Notes: generated from the letters alone by a model not told the origin. DNA of 64,000 nt from CAWJEL01 sp964647255 (GCA_964647255.1 CAZYGI010000005.1:37352-101351); one strand, 5' to 3'; shown: positions 33,101 to 42,618, numbered from the stretch's first letter. Made by a program: numbers and translations.

Positions 33101-34845
33101 ATCGCGGCCCGGTGACCGTCACGCTCACGACGACCGACGGCACCTCAGGCCTGGCCGCGCTGCACTATCGCGTAGATGCTGGCGCATGGATCACCGTGAC
33201 CACGCCGACCGTCAGCTTGACCTTCACCACGGCCGACAAACACGTCCTGGAGTACGCGGGCGAGGATGTGGCCGGCAACGTCGAGCCCATGCACACGCAG
33301 ACGATCCGCATAGACGCCACCCCGCCCCCGGCCCCGATCGCGCTGCGGGCCGAGCCCTCGGGCTGGCAGCGGTACAACAGCTTCAGCCTGACATGGACGG
33401 CGCCCATGGATCAGTCCGGCATTGCCGGAGCCTACATCAAGTTTGACGCGCCGCCGACCGGCCCGCATGACGGGACATTCTTCACCGCCACTGAGACGCT
33501 CCAGGGCATTCAGGTTCCTGCCGAGGGCCAACATGCGGTCTATGTCTGGCTGCGCGACCAGGCGGGAAACAGCGACCAGAGCACGGCAGTTGCGCTGCCA
33601 GATGCCATGTGGTACGATGGAATGCCGCCGCAGACCGCTGTCACCCAGACGGGGAAACCGGGGCAAAGCGGTTGGTACATGGGCCCGGTGGAGTTTGCCA
33701 TGTCGGCCGGCGACGCGACCTCCGGGCTGGCCGATATCGCGTATCAGATTGATGACGGCGCCTGGGAGAGCAATTCAGGCTTCACTCTGGCCGCGGAAGG
33801 CAGCCACATTGTGCGCATCGCGTCGCGCGACGTGGCCGGCAATGTCGAGCCGGCGCAGATGTTCTACGTGAACATTGACAGCCGACCTCCGGTCGCAAAG
33901 TTCGCGATGCTGTCCCGCTACCAGTCGGCGCCGAGTTTCACGGTAACCTGGCAAGGGGCCGATCCACAGCCCGGTTCGGGGTTGACAACCTACGACATCC
34001 AGGTGCGCGACGGATATCAGGCGTCCTGGCAGAACTGGCTAACGCGCACGACGCAGACCAGCGCGACCTACACCGGGGTGCGCGGGCACACCTATTTCTT
34101 CCGGGTTGCGGCACGCGATCTGGCGGGCAACCAGCAGGCCTGGACCGCGGGCGACACCTACGGAACCGTCGAAACAGTGCTGAACGGGGGGTTCACCACC
34201 GGCAATTTCAGCGAGTGGACTGCCAGCGGCATCTTGTTCAAGGCCGTCGTGCCGACCACCGGGCGGCTCGGCACGGAGATCCTGGCAGCGCGGCTGGGTT
34301 CCCCGGACTACGGGCCGAGCTTGACCGATCCCGGTTCTGTGCCGGTCGGCGATGCAACGATCACGCAAACCATCCGGGTGCCGGATCTGAGCCAGGTGGC
34401 CCGACCCACCTTGACCTTCTGGTATCGTGTGATGACGTATGATGTAAAGTACAGCCAGAACTTCAAGCGTGACCAAGACACCCTGGACGTCTGGCTCTAT
34501 ACGCAGGCCGGAAAGCCGCTCAAGCGGCTGATGCGAGACGGCAATCCGACCACGCACTACGGCGAGTTGTATGACACCGGCTGGGAACTGGGCATGAGCG
34601 ATCTGACCAGCTATGCCGGTCAAACGGTCCAACTGGTTTTCGCCAACTACAATCGTTGGGACAACCTGTTCAACACCTGGAGCTTCATCGCCGACGTCCG
34701 CGTTGCGGACATGCCGACGTTCTATCACAGCCGTCTGCCAGTGATCACAAGCAGAACCACAGGGCAGGCGGCGGCCGCTGAGGCGACGAGCATCGAGCCG
34801 CCGGCTGAGGTCCCAACGCCCGAACCGATTGACGGGAAACGATAA
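30157..34845 (+). CDS. Giant modular surface protein (Ig/OmpL47-like repeats)
   Basis: The 1562-residue protein has an N-terminal membrane signal (PWLLLILPLAVLLALAAS, about 31-50) and then about twelve beta modules, each opened by a D-x-x-PP word at residues near 182, 294, 396, 497, 599, 689, 775, 862, 962, 1053, 1154 and 1241. Two module types can be told apart: one with W-NPADLSGIAGAYYKLD and EGVHxLYVWL, the other with NGWY, SGL, YR-D-GAW and YYxxDxAGNVE (OmpL47-like). Residues from about 1345 (VLNGGFTTGNFSEW) form a jelly-roll-like end domain, then a Pro-rich tail. No sortase motif is seen. It looks like an adhesin or sheath/S-layer component; function inferred. Confidence 0.88.
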   Translation: MDMSVLPRLTSEQYHSQKPAEAAPRRSLTRAAPWLLLILPLAVLLALAASPVHGVALEVTHLFAPRLGRLPVGGNAVAAVTWSNFTPTSWITVLPATSSVTAEAANGLDPATAGYAVSTDTGATWTAWSAAGLTVTGAVSTTQVLTVNGLNLPDANHANLLRFRIQEFGGALEDSPDYGAPVDTTAPSSAISQPTNGIPINTAPAIRGTATDGSGSGVAEVRVSLRNTATGLYWDGVAWVSGEQWLAAAGNASWSYIGAPPAWADGVTYAIRSRATDVAGKIETPGAEVRFTFDTTPPTVAVLSPNGGEVWAGGQPQMITWSAADTTGLAAAPITLSVSYDAGTTWQTIHAGQANSGSFSWTPPAVNNNQVLVQVEAVDLAGNRSSDRSNAVFTLDSAAPAAPTGLTANPPGWTKASSFFISWTNPADVSPVAGAWYKLDAPPAAANDGVYVAGANITTLAGISPATEGVHALYVWLQDTLGRANQANAATTTLFLDRTPPAPPFNLNGSPARTWTNVNNFAESWTNPADLSGIVGAYYKLDADGTSETDGILVNNANSIAGIVAPSDGKHDLYLWLVDAAGNVSHFNRNIDPKVFWYDGTPPSSSMTLTPPLPANGWYSTTVTASFTGQDPTGGSGLQAVSHRLDTGAWNTDPTAQIATEGQHTLSYYAQDVAGNFEAVKLVSFALDLTPPAVTLTPDRLPQASGWYTAAVTLNLNVTDNLSGSPQGYYRINGGAWQTGKLITLPGDGVFLIEYYGQDGARNRSATASLQVGVDTAPPVTAYQVQGTQGQNGWYTSPLTVKLVPSDAVSGIKATYYRLNTGPWQTGSQFQVTGDGYYTLAFYSIDAAGNVETSFPVQVQIDSAAPGAPTAVESAPSGWSRTNRFTVQWANPTDLSGIAGVYYRLDGEPTGSTDGTYSPLTNRLEGLTVPTEGVHRLSLWLRDNAGNADHRNRTLAPPLRYDATPPTTTAAIQGLAGDNGWYRGPVTVTLTTTDGTSGLAALHYRVDAGAWITVTTPTVSLTFTTADKHVLEYAGEDVAGNVEPMHTQTIRIDATPPPAPIALRAEPSGWQRYNSFSLTWTAPMDQSGIAGAYIKFDAPPTGPHDGTFFTATETLQGIQVPAEGQHAVYVWLRDQAGNSDQSTAVALPDAMWYDGMPPQTAVTQTGKPGQSGWYMGPVEFAMSAGDATSGLADIAYQIDDGAWESNSGFTLAAEGSHIVRIASRDVAGNVEPAQMFYVNIDSRPPVAKFAMLSRYQSAPSFTVTWQGADPQPGSGLTTYDIQVRDGYQASWQNWLTRTTQTSATYTGVRGHTYFFRVAARDLAGNQQAWTAGDTYGTVETVLNGGFTTGNFSEWTASGILFKAVVPTTGRLGTEILAARLGSPDYGPSLTDPGSVPVGDATITQTIRVPDLSQVARPTLTFWYRVMTYDVKYSQNFKRDQDTLDVWLYTQAGKPLKRLMRDGNPTTHYGELYDTGWELGMSDLTSYAGQTVQLVFANYNRWDNLFNTWSFIADVRVADMPTFYHSRLPVITSRTTGQAAAAEATSIEPPAEVPTPEPIDGKR

Positions 34846-34852
34846 CACACTG

Positions 34853-36943
34853 ATGACCAAGAGCGAGCGTCTCCCATCGGCAGGTCCGGGGAAGATCATC
34901 CCTGGACCCAAACCCGCGCCGGGAACTGAGGAGACGAAACTGAACGCCAGCCCAGCGGCGGGCGGCGCTGAGGCTTCAGCACCGCCCGCGCGGCCAGCGA
35001 TCGAGGGTGCAGCTATCCTCCGCCCGCGCAGCTTTGCCGCGCCCGCGCCGGATGCAGCCGAGGCGCTCTACTACGAGGGGATGGCGGCGTATCAACATCG
35101 CAACTGGGAGCAAGCCCTGGACCGATTCGGCCGGCTGAAGGAGTTGCAGCCGACGCGGCCCGGCCTCGATGCCTTGCTGGATGAAGTACGTTGGTTTCTG
35201 CAGTTGCAGGACACTGCGCCCAACGACGCCGGCGTGGCGGAGCTTCCTGCCCACGCGAAGGCCGCGACCACGGCGCTGGTTGCTCCCTGGTGGCGCCGGT
35301 GGCAAACCTGGGGTTTCATCGCCCTGGCGCTGGTCGGCGTCGTCGCCATGCTGCTGTTTGCCTTCCAGGGCCGCCTGCCCTGGGATGTCGTCGGCACGCG
35401 CGAGACCCAGGAGCTCTACACCCGGGCGCAGGCCCGGCTCGCCGTCGGCGACTATGAGGGCGCCCAGGCCGCGTTCCAGAAGATCCTGGAGACAACGCCC
35501 GGCGACACGGAGGCCCGGCTCGGCCTGGTCCGCGCCCAGCGCCAACAGACGCTGGCGCAGGGCTACGCCGCCGCTGAAGCCGCCATCGCCGAGGAAGACT
35601 GGGACAAGGCCGCGGCCGAACTGGAGAAAATCCTGGCGGTTGATCCAAGCTATGCCGACGCCCAGGTCAAAGCGGACTTCGTCTCGCAGCGCCGGCGGCT
35701 GGCCGGCCTCTACAACGACGGCAGCCGGCTCTACGATCTGGGGCAATGGGAAGACGCCATCACCCAGTTCGAAAGGGTGAGCCAGCTCGACGGCTCGTAT
35801 CGGACCGAGGCAGTCGCCGAATTCCTGTTCGTCAGCTATCTGAATGCCGGCCAAGCCCTGCTGGCGTCCGCCGGGAACAACGCCGAGGCCGTGACGCGAG
35901 CCGTCGAGCGGTTCTCCCGTGCGCTGGCGATCCATCCGCGCAACCGGCAGGCCACCGAAGCGCATCGCCGCGCCAGCCTCTATCAGGAAGCGCTCCGCGC
36001 GATCCAGCAAGATGATCTAAACGGCGCCCAGACGCGGCTCGAGTCACTGCTGGCTGAGGATCCGACTTATGCCAACGGCGCGGTGGCCGCGCAATACTAT
36101 GCGCTCCTGCTGCGCAAAGCTGAAACCGCCCTGACGACCGGCGACATTCCGGGCGCGCTCAGCCTCTACCGCCAGGCGCAGACCGCGCCGGTGCAGGATC
36201 ATGCCGCGGCTGCCCGCGGAGAGAAGTTGGCGCTCGCCATCACCCCAACGCCGACCCCCCGGCCGACCGCAACACCTCCGCCCACACCGATCCCGCTGCC
36301 CCTGGCCGTGCTGCAGGGCGAGGCAACGCCTCTGCGCTCCGGCCCCGGCCGGCTTTACCCGGTCGTCGGCCAGCTTCCCGCAGCCGCGCAGGTCGTGATC
36401 ACCGGCCGCGATGCCGATCGCATCTGGCTGCGGGTGTGCTACAGCGCGGCCGATCAGGGGCAAAGCTGTCAAACCAACACCCCCGGCGCGAGCGCGCGGC
36501 AGGGTTGGGTGCCGTATGCCGCGCTGGCGGTAAGTGGGCGGATGGACATCGTCGCGGTGATTACCCCGATCCCCTTGCCCACCGCGCAATCGGGCCAGAC
36601 GCCCAGACCCTCGGCTCAGGTCATCTGCCTGGGCGGCCGGGTGCTGAACGCGGCCGGCGGTGGGCCACTGCGCAACTGGATTGTGACCTTGCAGGCGCCC
36701 GACGGGACCGCCGCGACCGCACGTTCGATCTACGACGGCACCTACAAGTTCGGCAATCTTGCGGCAGGCAGCTACACCGTCAGCATCCGGGTGGAGGCGG
36801 GATGGCGCATGCTTAGCCCAGTCACCAACAACGTATCCCTCACCCCCGGCGCCGCCTGCGCCCAGGTGGACTTCTGGGCCGAGGGGACAGGCGGCGACGG
36901 CCAGGGATCTTCGCCCCGGCCGACCCCGACCCCGCCCCGCTGA
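34853..36943 (+). CDS. Membrane TPR protein with SH3-like and carboxypeptidase-regulatory-like domains
   Basis: The 696-residue protein starts at ATG 34853, seven bases after the previous stop. A cytoplasmic part with TPR-like helices (YYEGMAAYQHRNWEQALDRF) precedes one transmembrane segment (WGFIALALVGVVAMLLFAF, about 150-168). Outside are further TPRs (YTRAQARLAVGDYEGAQAAF, DWDKAAAELEKILAVDPSY), a PTPTPRPTATPPPTP linker, a bacterial SH3 domain (ATPLRSGPGRLYPVVGQL to QGWVPYAAL) and an Ig-like carboxypeptidase-regulatory fold (CLGGRVLNAAGGGPL to LAAGSYTVSI). It may scaffold the neighbouring surface proteins at the cell wall. Its exact role is unknown. Confidence 0.85.
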   Translation: MTKSERLPSAGPGKIIPGPKPAPGTEETKLNASPAAGGAEASAPPARPAIEGAAILRPRSFAAPAPDAAEALYYEGMAAYQHRNWEQALDRFGRLKELQPTRPGLDALLDEVRWFLQLQDTAPNDAGVAELPAHAKAATTALVAPWWRRWQTWGFIALALVGVVAMLLFAFQGRLPWDVVGTRETQELYTRAQARLAVGDYEGAQAAFQKILETTPGDTEARLGLVRAQRQQTLAQGYAAAEAAIAEEDWDKAAAELEKILAVDPSYADAQVKADFVSQRRRLAGLYNDGSRLYDLGQWEDAITQFERVSQLDGSYRTEAVAEFLFVSYLNAGQALLASAGNNAEAVTRAVERFSRALAIHPRNRQATEAHRRASLYQEALRAIQQDDLNGAQTRLESLLAEDPTYANGAVAAQYYALLLRKAETALTTGDIPGALSLYRQAQTAPVQDHAAAARGEKLALAITPTPTPRPTATPPPTPIPLPLAVLQGEATPLRSGPGRLYPVVGQLPAAAQVVITGRDADRIWLRVCYSAADQGQSCQTNTPGASARQGWVPYAALAVSGRMDIVAVITPIPLPTAQSGQTPRPSAQVICLGGRVLNAAGGGPLRNWIVTLQAPDGTAATARSIYDGTYKFGNLAAGSYTVSIRVEAGWRMLSPVTNNVSLTPGAACAQVDFWAEGTGGDGQGSSPRPTPTPPR

Positions 36944-36950
36944 GGTCACG

Positions 36951-38429
36951 ATGAGTCTGGATCGCGCCCGTTCGACTGAAGGAGCTGCGCCGGCGGCCCT
37001 GCCTCTGGCCGCGCAGCCGAGCCGACGCGCCAAGTTGGCGGGGATCGTGTTTGCCACCCTGCTGTTCATGTCGCCGCTGCTCATGCTGCCCCACGCCCGC
37101 GCCGCACAGGCGGAGGCCTGGCGCCCTCTGGGGCTGCGCGGGGAGACGATTCTTGCCCTGGCCGTGACGAGCAATGAGGGCGAACGCATCGTCTACGCCG
37201 AGACGCACACCGGCCTCTGGCGCTACACCACCGGGACAGACACCGCGGCCTGGGAACGCATTGATGCCGGTCTGCCCGTCGGAGCCCTGGGCGGCCCTGC
37301 GCTGGCGGCCTGGCAGGTCGTGCCGGGCCGTCCGCTTCAGATTTATGCGTTGATCGGCACAGGCACCGCGCGCCAGCTTTACCGCTCCGATGACAGCGGG
37401 CGTTCATGGACGGGAATCGGTCTCGCCCCGGGCCAGACTGCCCGCCCCGCGATGATCGTCTTGCCGGGGCCGAACGGCGCGCCGGATCAGATCATCCTGG
37501 CGACCGGCAGCCGGGCGCAGCGCAGCAGCGACGGCGGCGCGACCTGGGCTCCCGGCGGGCCCTGGCCCGGCGCCGAGACGCGCACCCCAGGCGAAGCCGT
37601 CGAACCGGTGGACTCCCTGCTGGTGGATCCCAGCGCGCCCGAACGTCTGTTTGCGCGCTCGCGCGGGGCCACCCTGTGGATCAGCGAGAATGGCGGGTTG
37701 TCGTGGCGTCCTTCCAAGCAGGATCAAGTCACCGCGATCGCCATCACGTCCTACTTCGGGATCCGCGTCTGGGCCGCGAACGCACATGATCTCGCCTTGA
37801 GCACCGACGCCGGTGCGTCCTGGACCGGAGCGCCGCTGCCGGCAGGCGGGCGGATCGTCACGCTGCGCAGCGATACCCGGGTGCCGGAGACCATCTACGC
37901 CGCCCGGGCCGACGGCGCCGTCGCGCGCAGCGACGATAGCGGAATCACCTGGAGCGGCCTGGGGCGGCCCAGCGGCTCACACGTCACTGCGCTGGCGCTC
38001 GACCCCGACCTGCGCAGCGAGCTTTATGCAGCGACGGATGATGGGGTGTGGATGCGCACCGTCGCACCGCCGCAGCCCACGCTCATCCCGACGCCATCGG
38101 CGACCTCGCTGCCGACCGCCGCCGCAACTGCCTCGCCTTCGCCGACCGCGTCGCCCACCGTCGCGCCCACGGCCTCCGCCACAGCATCGCCCACGGCTTC
38201 GCCGACCGTCACGCCTTCGCCGACCGCGTCGCGCACCGCGACGCCGACGCGCAAACCGACGCTCAGGCCCACGGCAACGCCCCGGCCAATCGCCGTTCCC
38301 ACTGCCGCCCCGACCGCCACCGCGGGCGAGTCAGGGGGCGGGCAGCGGCCGCCGACCTCGGCGCCGCCGACGGTCGAACCGCCGACAGCCGAACCGCCAC
38401 CGCCGCCAACCGTGGTTCCGCCGCGATGA
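36951..38429 (+). CDS. Secreted BNR/sialidase-like beta-propeller protein
   Basis: The 492-residue protein starts at ATG 36951, seven bases after the TPR gene. It has a signal segment (LAGIVFATLLFMSPLLMLPHARA). Asp-box-like repeats follow: YRSDDSGRSWTGI, QRSSDGGATWAPG, WISENGGLSWRPS, ALSTDAGASWTGA and ARSDDSGITWSGL. These are the S-x-D-x-G-x-T-W turns of sialidase and Vps10-type propellers. The last 125 residues are a Ser/Thr/Pro/Ala-rich stalk (TASPTASPT type) likely to be glycosylated. No catalytic sialidase residues can be recognised, so a binding or structural role is as likely as hydrolysis. Confidence 0.87.
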   Translation: MSLDRARSTEGAAPAALPLAAQPSRRAKLAGIVFATLLFMSPLLMLPHARAAQAEAWRPLGLRGETILALAVTSNEGERIVYAETHTGLWRYTTGTDTAAWERIDAGLPVGALGGPALAAWQVVPGRPLQIYALIGTGTARQLYRSDDSGRSWTGIGLAPGQTARPAMIVLPGPNGAPDQIILATGSRAQRSSDGGATWAPGGPWPGAETRTPGEAVEPVDSLLVDPSAPERLFARSRGATLWISENGGLSWRPSKQDQVTAIAITSYFGIRVWAANAHDLALSTDAGASWTGAPLPAGGRIVTLRSDTRVPETIYAARADGAVARSDDSGITWSGLGRPSGSHVTALALDPDLRSELYAATDDGVWMRTVAPPQPTLIPTPSATSLPTAAATASPSPTASPTVAPTASATASPTASPTVTPSPTASRTATPTRKPTLRPTATPRPIAVPTAAPTATAGESGGGQRPPTSAPPTVEPPTAEPPPPPTVVPPR

Positions 38430-40744
38430 TGAAGCCGACTTTCGCCTCCCCCGGAACCGGCGCCGCCGTTGGCTCAGACGCCAGCCGCTTGCGCCCGCCT
38501 TCGCTGCTGCGCATCCAGCGCCTGGTAGATATTCCCACGCGCTGGACGCTGCTCGGCCTGGGCGGCTGGGTCGTGTGGCGCACGCGCGACGTCACGCCGC
38601 TCAGCGTGTGGCCCTGGGTGCTGGGAATTTACGGCGCGCTGGCGATTCTGACGACGGTCTTCTGGATGACGCGCACGCAGGCCGAACGCGGAAACCGGCT
38701 GAATGCCCTGGTCGCTTACGCCTGTTACGCCGCGGATGCCGTTTTCGCCTCGGCGCTGATCTGGCGCGATGGCGGACTGGGCAGCTCGCTGTACATCCTG
38801 CTGGTGCTGCTGGCGCTGAAAGCGGGCGGCCTGACGCCGGTGCTGTCCAGCATGACCTGGATGCCGTTCGCTTTTGGGCCGCTTTACACGCTGGCGCTGC
38901 GGTTTTCGGCCGGCAACTTCGCCTTCCTGGCCGACGGCGGCTTCATCAGCCGGTACGTGCTGCTGTGGACCTGGCTGCTGGGCGTGGTGATGCTGGCCTG
39001 GGAGCTTTCGCGTCGCGTCGCACAGGCCGTCAACCTCGAAGCGACCCTGGCCCAACAGCGGGCAGACCTGGCGCAGAAGACCGAAGTCTTGCAGCGCACC
39101 GCCACCGACCTGGGCGATCGCGTGCTGGAGCTGCGCGCCTTGCAGGAGGTGGCCAAGGATCTCGCCACCACCTTGCGCACCGAGGAAACGCTGCAACTGG
39201 TGGCCGAGACGCTGCGCGATATCACCGGCAGCAGCCATTGCGCGGTCGGGCTCTACACGCCTGCCGGGCGGGAAGGCGGCCGGTTGACCGGCACTGTGGT
39301 GTCCGATGCCGTGGCCGAACCGCAAGCCTTCGATGTTTCCCTCGCACCGGAGGCGGCGGGCGAGGCTGAGGGAGCCGGAGAGGCCACCCTGCGCCGATTG
39401 TTGGGCGGCCATCCGGCGTTGGTGACGCCGCTGATCTCGCGCGGCCAATCTATCGGCGCGCTGTACGTTGCGGAACATGCCAACGCAGTGCCCGGCCGCG
39501 AAACCCAACGCGGGCTGAACGCCTCAACGCAGCTTCTGACCAGCTTTGCCTATTTTGCCGCCACGGCGATCGAAAACTCGCGCCTCTACCAGGACGCCTG
39601 GGAAAAGCGCCAGGAATTGGAGGCTGTGCTTGCAGGCATCGGTGACGGTGTGGTCGTGGCCGCGCCCGATCTCTCGCTCATTCTGATGAACCCGGTCGCC
39701 CGCGACATCCTGGGCCTGGAAGCCGCACCGCCGCCCGGCGTGCCTTTGGAGGCCTACCTGCCCGCCTCTGCTGCGACCGAGCCGACCCTGGCCGATCTGC
39801 TGCAGGACACGCTCGTCGGCAGGCAAGAACTGATCCGGGAGGTGGAGCTGCCCGGCCCGCACCAGACGCGCGAGTCGAATCGGGAGGACGCTTCGCGCAC
39901 CTACGGCGCCCTGGCCTCGCCGGTCCTCGACGCGGAAGGCGACGTGCGCGGGGTCGTCGCCGTGCTGCGCGATATCACCGCCCAGAAAGAATTGGAGCGG
40001 ATGAAGTCGAACTTCCTGTCGGTCGTCAGCCACGAGCTCCGCACGCCGCTTCATTCGATTAAGGGCTTCGTCGAGATCATCCTGATGGGCAAGACAGGCC
40101 CGGTGACGGAAATTCAGGAGGACTTCCTGAAGACCGTCCGCACCCAGACCACCTCCCTCCAGCGGATGATTGACGATCTGCTGGAATTTTCCCGCATGGA
40201 AGCCGGCCGGGTGAAGCTGCACCTGGCGGAGACCTCGCTGCCTGCGGTGATCCACGGCGTGGTCGCCCGGCTGACGCCGCTGGCCGAGGAGGGGGGCCTG
40301 CGCCTGGACGTGAGCCTGCCCGATGACCTGCCGGAGATTGACGCCGACCGGACGCGGATCGAACAGGTGTTGACCAACCTGGTGGAGAACGCGATCAAGT
40401 TCACGCCTGCGGGCGGCGCCATCGCCGTCAGCGGCCAGCGGCTTGGGGACCGGGTACGGCTCACCGTTGCGGACACGGGGATCGGCATCGCGCCCGACGA
40501 ACAGGAGAAAGTCTTCGACCGCTTCTACCAGGTGGACGGCAGCGAACGCCGCGCCTACCGGGGCACGGGCCTCGGGTTGAGCATCTGCAAGCACATCGTT
40601 GAGCGCCACGACGGCCGCATCTGGGTGGAAAGCGACGGTGAACCGGGCCACGGCAGCCGCTTCCATGTGGAGCTGCCCATCGTGCTGCGCCCCGACGAAG
40701 CGCTGACGATTGATTTCACCACCTCCGCCCGCACGCGAGCCTGA
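38426..40744 (+). CDS. Membrane sensor histidine kinase with GAF and PAS domains
   Basis: The 772-residue protein begins at ATG 38426 (or 38429), overlapping the previous stop. Five to six transmembrane segments fill about 40-205, then a coiled coil, a GAF domain (about 240-400, ALQEVAKDLATTLRTEETL), a PAS domain (ELEAVLAGIGDGVVVAAPDLSLILMN) and the kinase core: H-box SHELRTPLHSIKGF with H536, N-box NLVENAIKFTPAG, G1 VADTGIGIAPDE, F-box FDRFYQVDGS and G2 GTGLGLSICKHIVE. It is the likely partner of the response regulator at 29412. Confidence 0.94.
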   Translation: MMKPTFASPGTGAAVGSDASRLRPPSLLRIQRLVDIPTRWTLLGLGGWVVWRTRDVTPLSVWPWVLGIYGALAILTTVFWMTRTQAERGNRLNALVAYACYAADAVFASALIWRDGGLGSSLYILLVLLALKAGGLTPVLSSMTWMPFAFGPLYTLALRFSAGNFAFLADGGFISRYVLLWTWLLGVVMLAWELSRRVAQAVNLEATLAQQRADLAQKTEVLQRTATDLGDRVLELRALQEVAKDLATTLRTEETLQLVAETLRDITGSSHCAVGLYTPAGREGGRLTGTVVSDAVAEPQAFDVSLAPEAAGEAEGAGEATLRRLLGGHPALVTPLISRGQSIGALYVAEHANAVPGRETQRGLNASTQLLTSFAYFAATAIENSRLYQDAWEKRQELEAVLAGIGDGVVVAAPDLSLILMNPVARDILGLEAAPPPGVPLEAYLPASAATEPTLADLLQDTLVGRQELIREVELPGPHQTRESNREDASRTYGALASPVLDAEGDVRGVVAVLRDITAQKELERMKSNFLSVVSHELRTPLHSIKGFVEIILMGKTGPVTEIQEDFLKTVRTQTTSLQRMIDDLLEFSRMEAGRVKLHLAETSLPAVIHGVVARLTPLAEEGGLRLDVSLPDDLPEIDADRTRIEQVLTNLVENAIKFTPAGGAIAVSGQRLGDRVRLTVADTGIGIAPDEQEKVFDRFYQVDGSERRAYRGTGLGLSICKHIVERHDGRIWVESDGEPGHGSRFHVELPIVLRPDEALTIDFTTSARTRA

Positions 40745-40751
40745 TCCGCCT

Positions 40752-41714
40752 ATGACTGACACCCGCCGGCCCGGCACGCTCCAGATAGACGTGGACGATC
40801 TCTGGGTGTATTACGAGAGCATCGGCCTGCCGACGCCGGCCGGCACCCCGGCGCAGGTCTACATCGAGGGCATCCCCCGGCTGCTCGACCTGTTCGACCG
40901 CTACGGCATCCGGGCGACGTTCTTCGTCTGCGGCCGCGACCTGACAGCGGGCCGCGCGCCGGCGCGCGGCGTCGCCGAGATAGCGCGCCGCGGCCACGAG
41001 ATCGCCAATCACTCGACCGGCCACCGCAACGGTTTTGCGCGGCTGAGCCCGGCCGAGAAACGCGCCGACATCGCCGAGACCGGCGACGCCATCGCCCAGG
41101 CGACGGGGCAGCGGCCGGTGGGGTTCAAGGCGCCCGGGTTCAGCTTCAGCCCCGATCTGCTGGCCGTGCTGGTCGAGTTGGGCTATCGCTACGACTCGTC
41201 GCTGCTGCCCACACCTTATGCGCCGCTGATGCGTGGATTGCAGGCGATGCTGTCTCGCCAGACGCTCGATCCGACGCACTACGGCGCGGCGGTGAACGGG
41301 CTGGCTCCGCTCGCGGCCTATCACCCCGACCCGGCCCGGCCGCACCGCCCGCTGCGCAAAACCAAGGCTCAGGCTGAGGTTAAGTCCGGCGCCTCAACCT
41401 CGACTTTCTGGGAGGCGCCCGTCACGACCGTGCCGCTGCTGCGACTGCCGATGCACAGCACCTTCGTGTTGCGCGCCGGCCGCTGGCTCTTCGACTTCGG
41501 ACTGGCGCTGGTGAAGCTGCGCCGGGTGCCGGTGAACTACCTGCTGCACGGCGCCGATGTGCTGGACGCCTGGCCCGACCCCGCGCTGCACTCGTACGGG
41601 TTCATCAGCCAGGCGTGGGAAATCAAACGGCCGCTCTACGAACACCTGCTCGCCAAACTGAGCGCGGCCTATCGCCTGATGCCAACACGTGAATTCTTGG
41701 AGACGGTACGATGA
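40752..41714 (+). CDS. Polysaccharide deacetylase (NodB-like)
   Basis: The 320-residue protein starts at ATG 40752, seven bases after the kinase stop. The NodB-type pattern is visible: IDVDDLW (metal Asp pair), IRATFFVCGRD, HEIANHSTGHRNG (metal His pair), GFKAPGFSFSPDLLAVLVELGYRYDSSLLP and a late HSYGF region. No signal peptide is seen, as in the family branch acting on cytoplasmic-side lipid-linked glycans or exported otherwise. It removes N- or O-acetyl groups from polysaccharide. It overlaps the next gene by ATGA. Confidence 0.9.
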   Translation: MTDTRRPGTLQIDVDDLWVYYESIGLPTPAGTPAQVYIEGIPRLLDLFDRYGIRATFFVCGRDLTAGRAPARGVAEIARRGHEIANHSTGHRNGFARLSPAEKRADIAETGDAIAQATGQRPVGFKAPGFSFSPDLLAVLVELGYRYDSSLLPTPYAPLMRGLQAMLSRQTLDPTHYGAAVNGLAPLAAYHPDPARPHRPLRKTKAQAEVKSGASTSTFWEAPVTTVPLLRLPMHSTFVLRAGRWLFDFGLALVKLRRVPVNYLLHGADVLDAWPDPALHSYGFISQAWEIKRPLYEHLLAKLSAAYRLMPTREFLETVR

Positions 41715-42575
41715 AGAGAAAAGATTGGCTAATCCTCGCCGGTTTCGCCGTGCTGATCCTGGCGCTCCGGTTCTCGTCGGCCTCGCGCTCCGTGTTGGAC
41801 TGGGATGAGAGCAGCCTGCTGCTGATGGGTCGCAGCCTGTTGCGCGGCGAGGCGCCCTACATGACCACCTGGGATCACAGCCCGTTGGGCGTGCCATTTC
41901 TCTTCGCCCTGGCCCAGGTTGTCTTCGGGCAGGCGGTGATCTCCATCCGCATCCTGAGCTGGCTACTGATCACCGTCACCTGCTTCACCCTCTACCGGCT
42001 GGGAGAACGGCTGGGCCACAGCGGCGCGGGCTGGATCGCCGGCCTCCTCTACGCCGTGCTGTCGCTGAACAACAGCGGGATGGCCGTCCACCGCGAGCTG
42101 CTGTTTGCGCCCTGCGTGACCCTGGCGCTCTGGCTGATCCTCTCCGCGCCGACCGCCGACGAAGGCGCTGCGCGGGCGGTGGTCTGGCGCTATCTCCTGG
42201 CCGGCCTGCTCCTGGGGTTCGGCATCCAGATCAAGTTCTTGTACGGACTCGATTGCGTCGCCATCGGCCTGATCGCCCTGTGGCATCTGTGGCCGGGCCG
42301 GCCCGGCAGCCTCGCGGCGTTCATCCGGCGAACGGTGGGCTATGGATCATTGCTGCTGATCGGCCCCGTGCTGTTAATGGGGCTTACCGCCGGTTACTCG
42401 GCGCTGAAGGGCAGCCTGGGCGAGTATCTCTACGCCAACTTCGTCGCCAACTCGACCTACGTGAGCGCCTACCGCTGGCCGTTGGCGGCGTTCGGGCGTG
42501 AACTCATCACCCAAATCACGTCCAATTTCCTGCTCTGGCTCAGCCTGGCGCTGCTGCCGATCTATCTGCTCTGGG
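41711..42575 (+). CDS. GT-C/GT39-like glycosyltransferase, N-terminal part up to assembly gap
   Basis: The readable 288 residues hold many transmembrane segments and the early loop RSVLDWDESSLLLMGRSLLRGEAPYMTTWDHSP (DWDES and TWDHSP are the acidic motifs expected in the first external loop). Such enzymes move sugars from polyprenyl phosphate outside the membrane. The gene runs into ten N bases; the C-terminal part continues at about 42619-43476 in another frame. The stop just after the gap is not meaningful because the true gap length is unknown. Confidence 0.82.
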
Positions 42576-42585
42576 NNNNNNNNNN
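42576..42585. other. Assembly gap (10 N)
   Basis: Ten N bases join two contigs inside a glycosyltransferase gene; the real length and order are unknown. Confidence 0.99.
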
Positions 42586-42618
42586 TTTTCGCGTCCATTA
42601 AAGGTTGCAAGGTCATGA

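Noticed and set aside
38090..38415. Tandem DNA repeat of GCCGACCGCGTCGCCCAC type as a mobile element
   Set aside because: It is the coding DNA of the Ser/Thr/Pro/Ala stalk of the BNR protein; the repetition follows from the protein's composition.
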